28,672 nucleotides of DNA from an uncultured Coprococcus sp. Its GTDB lineage: Bacteria; Bacillota_A; Clostridia; Lachnospirales; Lachnospiraceae. Positions 16,033 to 23,434 of this stretch are shown here, piece after piece. The stretch is from the NCBI GenBank assembly GCA_900767685.1, contig CAAGAB010000188.1, forward strand, positions 1 through 28,672, read 5' to 3'. Within the stretch, counting starts at the first letter, position 1, and each line of letters opens with the position of its first letter. Under the pieces are notes generated by a model. It was not told the origin of the DNA, searched no databases, and worked only from the letters and a program-made list of their open reading frames with translations. A program made the translations under genes and the position numbers.

Positions 16033-17420
16033 TGGGAAAATGTACAGAGCGTTTATATAACGGTATTGTCAAGGAGAATCCAACCTTCGTGCAGATGCTC
16101 GGAATGTGTCCGACACTGGCTGTAACTTCGTCAGCCATCAATGGCGCGGGTATGGGACTTACGACCACATGTATTTTGGTGCTCAGCAATTTCATGATCT
16201 CAGCACTCAGAAAGGTCATACCTGACAAAGTCAGAATACCGTCATTTATAGTTATCATTGCATCGTTTGTAACGATCATACAGTTTTTGCTGCAGGCATA
16301 TCTGCCATCACTCAACAGCAGCCTTGGACTGTATATACCACTTATAGTTGTAAACTGTATCATCCTTGGTCGTGCCGAGGCATATGCTTCCAAGAACAAG
16401 GTACTTCCATCTATATTTGATGGACTTGGAATGGGACTTGGATTTACAGTTGGACTTACACTCATAGGAATGTTTAGAGAGCTTGTCGGAAAGGGATGTG
16501 TGTTCGGTTTCCAGATACTTGGTGACGGCAACAGACTTCAGAGCTCATCAGGTATAGTTAAGGGCATAGGCAATGTGCTTAGTCTTTATACACCTATTAC
16601 AATATTTGTACTTGCACCGGGTGCGTTCTTCGTGCTTGCGTTTATCATTGCATTTATCAATAGAAGAAATGCAAAGAAGGCAGCCGAAGCTCTGGCAAAT
16701 GGACAGGAGGTACCTGTAGCATGCAAACCTGATTCTTGTGCCGGATGTATCAATGCAGCCTGCTGTGGTAAGCTGACAACTGAGGCATCTGTAAAGATAG
16801 CAGATACCACTTCAAAGGCCGCGGCTTCAGGGGATGCAAAGCAGGTTAAGAAGGTCGAAGAGACACCTTCAGAGAATAAGAAAGAGGCGGATACTGATAA
16901 GCCGGAGAATACAAAAGAAGCTGAGCCAAGACTCAGCCCATATGCACCTACAAGAGAATCCGTACTGGCGGATATCAAGCTTGTACCTAACGCTACAGGC
17001 AAGATGCTTAAGGAGCATGCTGAGGAGATGCAGCAGGCTCAGAATCCGGATGAAACTGTAGAGCAGAAAGAAAATGTTTCCAAACAGGCTGAGGCAGAAG
17101 ACAAGAAGGAACAGCAGCCAGAGGCAGAAGATAAGAAGGAACAGCTGCCAGAGACAGAAGATAAGAAGGAACAGCTGCCAGAGACAGAAGATAAGAAGGA
17201 ACAGCAGCCGGAGGAGAAGGATCAGCCTGTGAATGAACAGCAGCCTCAAGAGACAAAAGCGGCAACAATGGAAAATCCAGAGGACCAGCCGGAGACGCTA
17301 GTTCAGAATGAAGCTGACGGTAAAACATCTGATGATCTCCAGAACAAAGAGTCAGACATAAAGCTCAAGGAGACAATGGCTCATATAAAAAAGAAAAAGG
17401 GCAAAGGAGGTAAGAGATAA
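16032..17420 (+). CDS. rnfE: Rnf complex subunit E with long acidic C-terminal extension
   Basis: Residues 1 to about 220 are a normal RnfE with about six helices ('ENPTFVQMLGMCPTLAVTSS', 'AYASKNKVLPSIFDGLGMGLGFT', 'GNRLQSSSGIVKGIG'). RnfE usually ends near here. This protein continues for about 240 hydrophilic residues: a cysteine cluster (C231, C236, C239, C244, C245), an acidic Glu/Lys/Gln-rich stretch with four 10-residue repeats, and a very basic end 'HIKKKKGKGGKR'. Its function is unknown; I see no named domain in it. GGAGGTGA lies 5 bases before the ATG, which shares one base with the previous stop. The stop likewise overlaps rnfA's ATG. The frame is open and composition resembles the neighbours, so this is not an obvious frameshift. 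Confidence 0.93.
   Translation: MGKCTERLYNGIVKENPTFVQMLGMCPTLAVTSSAINGAGMGLTTTCILVLSNFMISALRKVIPDKVRIPSFIVIIASFVTIIQFLLQAYLPSLNSSLGLYIPLIVVNCIILGRAEAYASKNKVLPSIFDGLGMGLGFTVGLTLIGMFRELVGKGCVFGFQILGDGNRLQSSSGIVKGIGNVLSLYTPITIFVLAPGAFFVLAFIIAFINRRNAKKAAEALANGQEVPVACKPDSCAGCINAACCGKLTTEASVKIADTTSKAAASGDAKQVKKVEETPSENKKEADTDKPENTKEAEPRLSPYAPTRESVLADIKLVPNATGKMLKEHAEEMQQAQNPDETVEQKENVSKQAEAEDKKEQQPEAEDKKEQLPETEDKKEQLPETEDKKEQQPEEKDQPVNEQQPQETKAATMENPEDQPETLVQNEADGKTSDDLQNKESDIKLKETMAHIKKKKGKGGKR
17091..17210 (+). repeat. Four tandem 30-bp repeats within rnfE
   Basis: Units at 17091-17120, 17121-17150, 17151-17180 and 17181-17210 differ by only a few bases and encode E(A/T)EDKKEQ(Q/L)P. Being in frame and multiples of three, they can expand or contract without breaking rnfE. 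Confidence 0.97.
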
Positions 17421-17992
17421 TGAATATTTTATTGTTGGCAATCGGAGCAGCACTTGTAAATAATGTTATTCTCAGCCAGTTCCTCGGATTATGTCCTTTC
17501 CTTGGAGTGTCAAAAAGTGTCAACACTGCGACTGGAATGGGAGCTGCGGTAGTATTTGTCATGACCATAGCGTCATTTGTCACAAGTATTGTATACTACG
17601 GAATACTGAGAAGATTTGGACTTGAATATCTCAACACGATCGTGTTCATCCTTGTGATCGCGGCACTTGTACAGTTCGTTGAGATGTTCCTCAAGAAAAA
17701 GGTGAAATCGCTGTATGAGTCACTTGGAGTATATCTTCCGCTTATCACTACAAACTGTGCCGTACTCGGTATAGCACTTTCAAATGTTCAGAGCGGCTAC
17801 GGTATACTTGAGAGCACCATCAACGGATGCGGTTCAGCAGTTGGTTTCACGATAGCAATAGTTATACTTGCAGGAATCAGAGAGAGACTTGAACACAGTC
17901 CGATACCTGAGTCATTTAAGGGAACACCGATAGTTCTCATCACATCAGGTCTTATGGCGATTGCGTTCTTTGGATTCTCAGGACTTATATAA
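17420..17992 (+). CDS. rnfA: Rnf complex subunit A
   Basis: A 190-residue integral membrane subunit, homologous to RnfE, with about six helices. Family hallmarks are 'NNVILSQFLGLCPFLGVSK', 'LGVYLPLITTNCAVLGIAL' and 'SAVGFTIAIVILAGIRERLE'. Paired half-helices of RnfA and RnfE carry cysteines that bind an Fe-S centre in the membrane; the Cys in 'GLCPFLG' and in 'TTNCAVLG' are present. AAAGGAGG lies 9 bases before the ATG, which overlaps the rnfE stop. It is followed after 13 bases by rnfB. Confidence 0.97.
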   Translation: MNILLLAIGAALVNNVILSQFLGLCPFLGVSKSVNTATGMGAAVVFVMTIASFVTSIVYYGILRRFGLEYLNTIVFILVIAALVQFVEMFLKKKVKSLYESLGVYLPLITTNCAVLGIALSNVQSGYGILESTINGCGSAVGFTIAIVILAGIRERLEHSPIPESFKGTPIVLITSGLMAIAFFGFSGLI

Positions 17993-18005
17993 GGAGGGTG
18001 CATAT

Positions 18006-18791
18006 ATGACAGGAATATTGATAGCTGTGGCAGTTGTTGCAGGCGTAGGTATTGTGATAGGTATCCTTCTAGGTGTCGCAGGAGAGAAATTCAAGGTCGA
18101 TGTAGATGAGAAAGAAATAGCAGTAAGGGAGCTCCTCCCAGGAAATAATTGCGGTGGATGTGGATATCCGGGATGTGATGGACTGGCAGCAGCCATCGCA
18201 AAAGGAGAGATGCCTCCATCAGCATGTCCGGTTGGAGGAGAGGCAGTGGCTGCAAAGATCAGTGAGGTCATGGGCGTTGAAAATGCTGAAAATACAAAGT
18301 ATGTGGCATTTGTCAAGTGTGCAGGAGACTGCGAAAAGGCCAAGGATGTGTATGAGTATGTGGGCCCTAGAGATTGTAAACTTGCACAGAACAATCCGAA
18401 CAGTGGACCAAAGGCATGTACGTATGGATGTACAGGATATGGTTCATGTAAGGCTGTATGTGAGTTCGGGGCTATTGACATTATAGATGGAATTGCGGTA
18501 ATTAATAAGGAGAAGTGTAAGGCATGCGGCAAATGTATCACAGAGTGTCCTAGACATCTCATAGAACTTGTCCCATATGACGCGGAGCATCTTGTAAGAT
18601 GCAATTCCCATGATAAGGGACTTCAGGTCAAGGCGGCCTGCAGTGCAGGATGTATAGGATGTACACTGTGTGCGAGAAACTGTGAGGCGGGAGCCATAAC
18701 AATGGACAGAAATCTTGCACACATAGACCCTCAGAAATGTACCAACTGTGGTGTATGTAAAACCAAATGCCCCGTAAAAATAATATCGTAA
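18006..18791 (+). CDS. rnfB: Rnf complex subunit B (ferredoxin-accepting iron-sulfur protein)
   Basis: A 261-residue subunit that receives electrons from ferredoxin. An N-terminal helix (about residues 2-26) anchors it. The Fe-S domain has C49, C52, C57 and C74 ('CGGCGYPGC' and 'SACPVGG'). Ferredoxin-like cysteine motifs follow in 'CTYGCTGYGSCKAVCEFGA', 'CKACGKCITECP', 'CSAGCIGCTLCARNC' and 'CTNCGVCKTKCP'. A start at 17961 is open but lies inside rnfA; ATG 18006 has AAGGAGGG 7 bases upstream. Last rnf gene. Its final three codons and stop (ATA TCG TAA) lie inside the structured repeat element that begins here. Confidence 0.97.
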   Translation: MTGILIAVAVVAGVGIVIGILLGVAGEKFKVDVDEKEIAVRELLPGNNCGGCGYPGCDGLAAAIAKGEMPPSACPVGGEAVAAKISEVMGVENAENTKYVAFVKCAGDCEKAKDVYEYVGPRDCKLAQNNPNSGPKACTYGCTGYGSCKAVCEFGAIDIIDGIAVINKEKCKACGKCITECPRHLIELVPYDAEHLVRCNSHDKGLQVKAACSAGCIGCTLCARNCEAGAITMDRNLAHIDPQKCTNCGVCKTKCPVKIIS

Positions 18792-18902
18792 GAAGGACCC
18801 GCCGCAAGGCGGGAGATATCTTACGATGACGCGGACGCCGCGCGTAGCGCCTTATAATGCGTCTGCTCAAGATATCGTAAGAAGGACCCGCCGTAAGGCG
18901 GG
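18785..18902. repeat. Structured interspersed element, copy 1 (rnfB-nrdR gap)
   Basis: A 118-bp element. Unit A: arm ATCGTAAGA (18785-18793), then CCCGCC-GCAA-GGCGGG (18798-18813), then anti-arm TCTTACGAT (18819-18827). A central hairpin GCGGACGC/GCGTCTGC (18831-18838 with 18859-18866) encloses GCGC-GTA-GCGC. Unit B: a second ATCGTAAGA (18874-18882) and CCCGCC-GTAA-GGCGGG (18887-18902). The anti-arm can pair with either arm. There is no T-run, so it is not a standard terminator. It begins over the rnfB stop and ends 3 bases before GGAGG of nrdR. Copy 2 lies at 25373-25492. Confidence 0.9.
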
Positions 18903-18916
18903 AGAGGAGGAAAAAC

Positions 18917-19384
18917 ATGAGATGTCCATTTTGCTCAGCAGACGACACAAAGGTTATTGATTCCAGACCCGCAGAGGACGGAAGTGCAATCAGACGAAGA
19001 AGACAGTGTGATGCCTGTGGTAAGAGATTTACCACATATGAGAAGGTTGAGACAATTCCGCTTATCGTAATAAAGAAAGATAAGAACAGAGAAACATACG
19101 ACCGTTCGAAGATCGAGTCAGGAGTTATAAAGTCATGTCACAAGAGACCGGTATCGGCAGAGGCTGTCACCAAATGTATAGATGATATTGAGAATACCAT
19201 TTTCAACATGGAAGTGAGAGAGATAGAGAGCACAACCATTGGAGAGATCGTTATGGACAAGATAAAGGATCTTGATCAGGTAGCTTATGTAAGATTCGCA
19301 TCAGTTTACAGAGAGTTCAAGGATGTGAATACATTTATGGACGAACTTGGTAAGCTGCTCATCAACAATTCGGAGAAGAGATGA
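18917..19384 (+). CDS. nrdR: Transcriptional repressor NrdR
   Basis: A 155-residue repressor of ribonucleotide reductase genes that senses ATP/dATP. The N-terminal zinc ribbon has C3, C6, C31 and C34 ('MRCPFC' and 'CDACGKRF') and the Arg-rich 'IRRRRQ' DNA-binding segment. An ATP-cone domain follows from about residue 48 ('IVIKKDKNRETYDRSKI', 'VAYVRFASVYREF'). Full length. GGAGG sits 6 bases before the ATG, directly after the structured element. The stop overlaps the start of the next gene as ATGA. No NrdR box or nrd gene lies in this window. Confidence 0.97.
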   Translation: MRCPFCSADDTKVIDSRPAEDGSAIRRRRQCDACGKRFTTYEKVETIPLIVIKKDKNRETYDRSKIESGVIKSCHKRPVSAEAVTKCIDDIENTIFNMEVREIESTTIGEIVMDKIKDLDQVAYVRFASVYREFKDVNTFMDELGKLLINNSEKR

Positions 19385-20001
19385 CAGGGACATATAACAC
19401 TATAATCAGCGAGGGACAGGATGAAATCGTAGAAAAAAAGTCGAGATTTATCGGGTATGCGGTTCCTGTATCCACAGAAGACGAGGCATATGCCTTTGTG
19501 GAAAAAATTAAGAAAAAACACTATGATGCCAGACACAATTGCTTTGCATTTGCAATAGGAAGTGAGAATACACTTCTTAGGTTTTCGGACGATGGTGAGC
19601 CACAGGGAACAGCAGGAAAGCCGATCCTTGAGGTCATAACGGGAAATCATGTTGTGAATATTTGTATAGTCGTCACAAGATATTTTGGCGGAACATTACT
19701 TGGTACAGGTGGACTGGTCAGAGCTTATACAGAGGCTGCAAAGCTTGCCTTGACAGATGCGGGGATTCATACCATGCAGCTTATGCAGATGGTCAGTATC
19801 ACGACTAACTATAATGATTCCGGGAAGGTTCAGTACCTCTTGAACAATAGCGTTGCAAGTATCGACAGCACAGATTATATGGCTGATGTGTGCTTTAAAA
19901 TTGCAATCCCGGTACATGAGTATGGAAAGCTTGAAAAGCAGATAGTTGAGTCTACATCTGCGAGAGCTGTGATAGAAGTAATGGGAGAAGAGTACAGATG
20001 A
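19381..20001 (+). CDS. yigZ: YigZ/IMPACT family protein
   Basis: A 206-residue member of the UPF0029/IMPACT family. The conserved core is visible: 'KKSRFIGYAVPVSTEDEAYAFVEKIKKKHYDARHNCFAFAIG', 'RFSDDGEPQGTAGKPILEVI' and 'IVVTRYFGGTLLGTGGLVRAYTEAAKLAL'. A smaller C-terminal ferredoxin-like domain follows. Its cellular role is poorly defined; relatives are linked to translation or stress. It overlaps nrdR by 4 bases and is probably translated with it. Its last 50 bases overlap the 3' end of the convergent permease gene, and no terminator is visible between the two. Confidence 0.92.
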   Translation: MTGTYNTIISEGQDEIVEKKSRFIGYAVPVSTEDEAYAFVEKIKKKHYDARHNCFAFAIGSENTLLRFSDDGEPQGTAGKPILEVITGNHVVNICIVVTRYFGGTLLGTGGLVRAYTEAAKLALTDAGIHTMQLMQMVSITTNYNDSGKVQYLLNNSVASIDSTDYMADVCFKIAIPVHEYGKLEKQIVESTSARAVIEVMGEEYR

Positions 20002-20947
20002 TCAAGATAGGCAGAGCTATCGTGAATACCTTGTAGTGTCTGAATATCAGCCGTGATGCAAGTGCTGCTATAAGACTTATGGCAGACACACACAAGATGC
20101 GTATCAGGATAGATAAGGAATCATCTATTCCATTGTATATAATTAAAGAGATAAAGCTCATTATGGCAGCGGGAATTACTCCTGCTGCTATATTTTTTAT
20201 GCAGAAAGAAAGTTTCCCACGAGTTGACAGCCTGGAATACACACCGGAGTCAAGATCCTTGAGATAACTCTGGGCTCCAAGCAGAGCACATATGGCAATG
20301 ACCATATAAATCAAAAGATTGACAGGGAAGTTATTTGGCGCAATAGCATCAGAAGGTGAATATTTTCCTGATATCCCTCCGCTTATTGAAAATACGTCAT
20401 CATTGTCAATATATCCCTGAAAACGATCTCTAATGTATTCCGAGACATAACTTTCAAGGTCGGAATTGTCAATATAAGAACCATACTGCTCGCTCAGCAT
20501 ATGGACAGACATATCGGCGGCATATGCAGAGAGCAGGGCAGCGTAAACAGACTCACTTGAAACATTTTCAAATGAGCTGCCGGCTGTGGTATATACGGTT
20601 ACGTGTACTTTGTCGTCCCCATTTATCATGGACGAGCTGAACCCGGTTGGTATCATATAACCTGCATCAATTGTTCCTGAAGCCACGTCGTCCCTCATAT
20701 CTGACAGGGACTCATATTCATGAAATATAAAACCTGTAGCGGAATCGGTCAGATGACTGATGAAGGCTTCTGTATAACTATCGTTTTCCTCTATGTATAT
20801 ACCGGAAACTATCTCTGTTGACTGCTTCTTTTCCGGAAGCATATGAACGAAGAGAAGTGCTGCCGGAATGATCAAAAGTACAGCGATCATAGCTGGACGG
20901 CCGAGTATTCTTTTTATTAGTATATTAATCTGCGTGATGTTTTTCAT
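19952..20947 (-). CDS. ABC-2 type transporter permease, possibly shortened at the C-terminus
   Basis: A 331-residue membrane protein with an N-terminal helix ('MIAVLLIIPAALLFVHML'), a large extracytoplasmic domain (about residues 40-210) and a C-terminal set of about four helices. This is the layout of ABC-2/ABC-export permeases. GGAG lies about 7 bases before the ATG. It pairs with the permease at 21092-22213 and the ATPase at 22239-22901. The protein stops just after the helix 'FTIALPILIICTLLPLLL', where relatives as I recall carry one more loop and helix. Its 3' end runs 50 bases into yigZ. Substrate unknown. Confidence 0.8.
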   Translation of the reverse strand: MKNITQINILIKRILGRPAMIAVLLIIPAALLFVHMLPEKKQSTEIVSGIYIEENDSYTEAFISHLTDSATGFIFHEYESLSDMRDDVASGTIDAGYMIPTGFSSSMINGDDKVHVTVYTTAGSSFENVSSESVYAALLSAYAADMSVHMLSEQYGSYIDNSDLESYVSEYIRDRFQGYIDNDDVFSISGGISGKYSPSDAIAPNNFPVNLLIYMVIAICALLGAQSYLKDLDSGVYSRLSTRGKLSFCIKNIAAGVIPAAIMSFISLIIYNGIDDSLSILIRILCVSAISLIAALASRLIFRHYKVFTIALPILIICTLLPLLLSQLSQM

Positions 20948-21091
20948 GTTAAACTCCAGACTGTGATAAGTGAGATTATGAGCAATCGTGTAAAGCTGAT
21001 TCTATTTGCGCGGAGAGATGAGTCAAAACCGCGTTTGCACGAGACTTTGGCGACTGCCGCAGTAACCTGAGGAATCCGCGAAGCATGCTCC
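20948..21091. other. Structured GC-richer spacer between the two permease genes
   Basis: Three inverted repeats are packed together: CGCGG (21009-21013) with CCGCG (21029-21033), ACTGC-C-GCAGT (21053-21063), and AACCTGAGGA (21064-21073) with TCCTCAGGTT (21089-21098). The last contains the upstream permease stop codon. The T-run follows it only on the plus strand, so it would end antisense rather than operon transcription. No coding region is supported here. Confidence 0.5.
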
Positions 21092-22213
21092 TCAGGTTTT
21101 TGTAAAATACTGACACATAACATGGGCAAATCTATTTAATGGCGACAAGGAACACATATCCTTTGCAAAGTTGGGCAGCATGGTTTCAGGAATAAAGAAT
21201 CCGCTCAGATATGCAAGTATCAGTGTGCATATGACAAGAAGCAGTGTACACCCATGAATTCCTGCGGGAGCTAAGCAGATGATCAGCATAAAAACTGATA
21301 CCATGCATGACAATATACCCCCTGTTAATATCCCGGAGACATTCATATGAATATCTATTTTTTCCGTTCCCAAGGAAATCACTGCGAGGACAGTATATGA
21401 AATTAGATACAACATATATTCCCACATAAATATCGAGATGAAATAGCTTAAATTGCGGTACAAAGGTCCAATGTGATATGTCTTTAGTCTTGTCTTGAAG
21501 CCAGCAGGAACATCAATGACAAATGGTATAAATACCGATGAACAGATCATCATTACCAGGATAATTGCTGCGCTTATATAAAAAGTGGTGGTATTGGTGG
21601 CTCGCACGGCATTTACTTCTGTTGTGACAAATGTTGATGCTCGATCGAGAACCTTTGTCAGAAACAGGATATTGATCTCGTCACTCAGCTTGTCCCTTTC
21701 GTCATCAGATATTGGCAGTTCACGTCCCATGGCCTGAACAGAGTATATAGCAGCCTGAGATATTCCAAGCATGGATGATGTCGAACGGAAAAGGTCATTC
21801 AATACAAATGTGTTTATGGAATGCATATCAGAGTAGTATACTTCAACAGGAGTGTTGGTGCCGTCCATTATGTCACTGATGATGTTGTCGGGAACATAGA
21901 TCACGGCAAACAATTCTTTGTTTTCGAGCATGGCAAGTGCGGTATCTTTGCCTGAGATCTCGGTAAATGTGCAGGATGATTTGTAGCTGTCCATTTCTTC
22001 AATGCTGCTGTAAGCCATCTTTGCCATCTGCGAATCGGCGCTCATGACTATTCCGATGTCCAGGGGTTCCTGATTGTCAGCGGAATAGATAATGTCATCC
22101 GCTTTGAGGGCAAGGCTGATAAGGACTAGCATAAGACCTAGTGCGGCTGCGAGCAGGAATGTTCCATAGTGGGTTATTCTTTTGAAGTCGGTTCGTATGA
22201 GCCTAAATATCAT
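21092..22213 (-). CDS. ABC-2 type transporter permease
   Basis: A 373-residue membrane protein. It has an N-terminal helix ('FLLAAALGLMLVLISLAL'), an extracytoplasmic domain of about 160 residues and then about six helices, ending 'LSPLNRFAHVMCQYFTKT'. This topology is typical for bacterial ABC exporters of the ABC-2 group. AAAGGAGG lies 7 bases before the ATG. It sits 25 bases downstream of the ATPase gene and about 144 bases upstream of the second permease gene, so the three form one exporter operon. Substrate unknown; it could be a peptide, lipid or drug. Confidence 0.85.
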   Translation of the reverse strand: MIFRLIRTDFKRITHYGTFLLAAALGLMLVLISLALKADDIIYSADNQEPLDIGIVMSADSQMAKMAYSSIEEMDSYKSSCTFTEISGKDTALAMLENKELFAVIYVPDNIISDIMDGTNTPVEVYYSDMHSINTFVLNDLFRSTSSMLGISQAAIYSVQAMGRELPISDDERDKLSDEINILFLTKVLDRASTFVTTEVNAVRATNTTTFYISAAIILVMMICSSVFIPFVIDVPAGFKTRLKTYHIGPLYRNLSYFISIFMWEYMLYLISYTVLAVISLGTEKIDIHMNVSGILTGGILSCMVSVFMLIICLAPAGIHGCTLLLVICTLILAYLSGFFIPETMLPNFAKDMCSLSPLNRFAHVMCQYFTKT

Positions 22214-22238
22214 GATCCTGCCTCCTTTGTAAATATAA

Positions 22239-22901
22239 TTATTGCAGAAATTTTATATATGTATCCTGTGAAATATCTTCATGTGATACGCTTCGGTCCA
22301 GAGCGAGATTCAGATGTCCGTTTTTCAGAACGTAAATCTGATCACATATATCCAGTGCAGAAGTTTCGTGTGTGGCTATAACCACACTGCCGCCGCCTGT
22401 CGTGTATGTCCTCAGGTAATGCAGAATACCATTCTTACAAAGCAGATCGAGGGATGCCAAGGGCTCGTCCAGAAGAAGCAGATCGGGATCAGACATCATG
22501 GTTATGGCAAGGCTAAGCCTCTTTTTCATACCGCCAGAAAGCTTTGATACTCGTTTGTGAAGAAATGTGTCAACGCCGAGATTTCTGCATATATCCATGT
22601 TGTGTTCATCAAGTACCTTTTTTCTGTTTCCTGGATTCCACAGTCTGATATTGTCCAGTGCTGTGAGCTCCGGCAGCAGTGGGTTATCCTGAGGAAGAAG
22701 GGCAGCGGTGGCATCTGTGTCAAAGCCATAACTTCCTGAATCTGCCTTCAGATTCCCGGAAAGAATGCTGAGCAGAGTTGATTTGCCTGATCCATTGATG
22801 CCGAGCAGTGCTATGCATTTTCCGGGTGCGGCTTCAAAGGACACATCGGACAATACCTGGTTTTTACCGTATCGCTTGTTTATGGAAGAAACGGAAAACA
22901 T
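22239..22901 (-). CDS. ABC transporter ATP-binding protein
   Basis: A 220-residue cytoplasmic ATPase energising the two downstream permeases. Motifs: Walker A 'GINGSGKST', Q-loop 'LLPQDNPLL', signature 'LSGGMKKRLSLA', Walker B 'LLLLDEPLASLD' and switch His in 'VIATHETSA'. Complete and of usual length. AGAGGAGG lies 9 bases before the ATG. The stop of the small upstream gene is one base away (TGA-T-ATG), so translation is probably coupled. Confidence 0.95.
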   Translation of the reverse strand: MFSVSSINKRYGKNQVLSDVSFEAAPGKCIALLGINGSGKSTLLSILSGNLKADSGSYGFDTDATAALLPQDNPLLPELTALDNIRLWNPGNRKKVLDEHNMDICRNLGVDTFLHKRVSKLSGGMKKRLSLAITMMSDPDLLLLDEPLASLDLLCKNGILHYLRTYTTGGGSVVIATHETSALDICDQIYVLKNGHLNLALDRSVSHEDISQDTYIKFLQ

Positions 22902-22902
22902 A

Positions 22903-23175
22903 TCAATAATCCTCCTCTATAACTCGAAAATCAAGATAGTCAAAATCAATACTCTGCATAAAATTATCAGAGGTAAATCTGGTCCTTGAAAAACGCATAA
23001 ATTCTTCTTTATTCTTTTTCAGCCAGATGGGATTTGGGAGATTGAATTCATGACAGATATCCTCGAGGGCTTTGTAAACCTTGTGCGTGCGGGTCATTTC
23101 ATGATCGTCTATACATATGACAGTGTCATTGATAAAACGATCGTCCTTTACAAGTTTGCCCCATATTCTAAACAT
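22903..23175 (-). CDS. Conserved protein of unknown function, 90 residues
   Basis: A small acidic, soluble protein beginning 'MFRIWGKLVKDDRFINDTV' and ending 'DFDYLDFRVIEEDY'. I recall similar proteins in many Lachnospiraceae, but no function. It has no signal peptide, membrane segment or metal motif. A longer frame opens at 23220, but the Met at 23175 has AAGGAGG 6-7 bases upstream and is the better start. It is the first gene of the ABC exporter operon, ending one base before the ATPase ATG. The tie to the exporter may be only positional. Confidence 0.82.
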   Translation of the reverse strand: MFRIWGKLVKDDRFINDTVICIDDHEMTRTHKVYKALEDICHEFNLPNPIWLKKNKEEFMRFSRTRFTSDNFMQSIDFDYLDFRVIEEDY

Positions 23176-23434
23176 ATATTGCCTCCTTATAAAATCTCGG
23201 AAAATGTTATCACCTGCCATACTTTAGTACCCTCATGAATATTTCTTGGAAGTTGCAGGTGAAAATCATGTTGTCCGTACTTAACATAGATAAGTATATA
23301 TCATTTGTGCACAGAATTAAAACATTAAAGACACAAATATGACACATTTACTTCGTATAGTAGCAAATGTAAGAAAGAGATAGACAGAAAATAGATATGA
23401 TTAAAAATATTATAAAACTGAAAGGATGATAGAT
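23176..23434. other. Divergent intergenic region upstream of htrA
   Basis: This AT-rich region lies between divergent genes. It has two inverted repeats: ATTTGTG (23303-23309) with CACAAAT (23332-23338), and ACATTT (23344-23349) with AAATGT (23365-23370). The second pair surrounds TATAGT (23356-23361), a possible -10 box. No convincing -35 was found. Confidence 0.4.

Noticed and set aside
16869..17328. Leu-rich minus-strand frames opposite the rnfE tail, looking like membrane repeats
   Set aside because: They are the complement of the Glu/Lys/Gln repeat codons (CTT, CTG) and have no start signals of their own.
18785..18902. Reading the repeat element as an ordinary terminator or CRISPR-like repeat
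   Set aside because: No T-run follows any stem, and there are no regular spacers; units A and B are single copies flanking a central hairpin.
23176..23220. Extended N-termini for the 90-residue protein (to 23220) and the PHP gene (to 28381)
   Set aside because: In both cases an internal Met has a near-perfect RBS, and the upstream residues do not fit the protein family.
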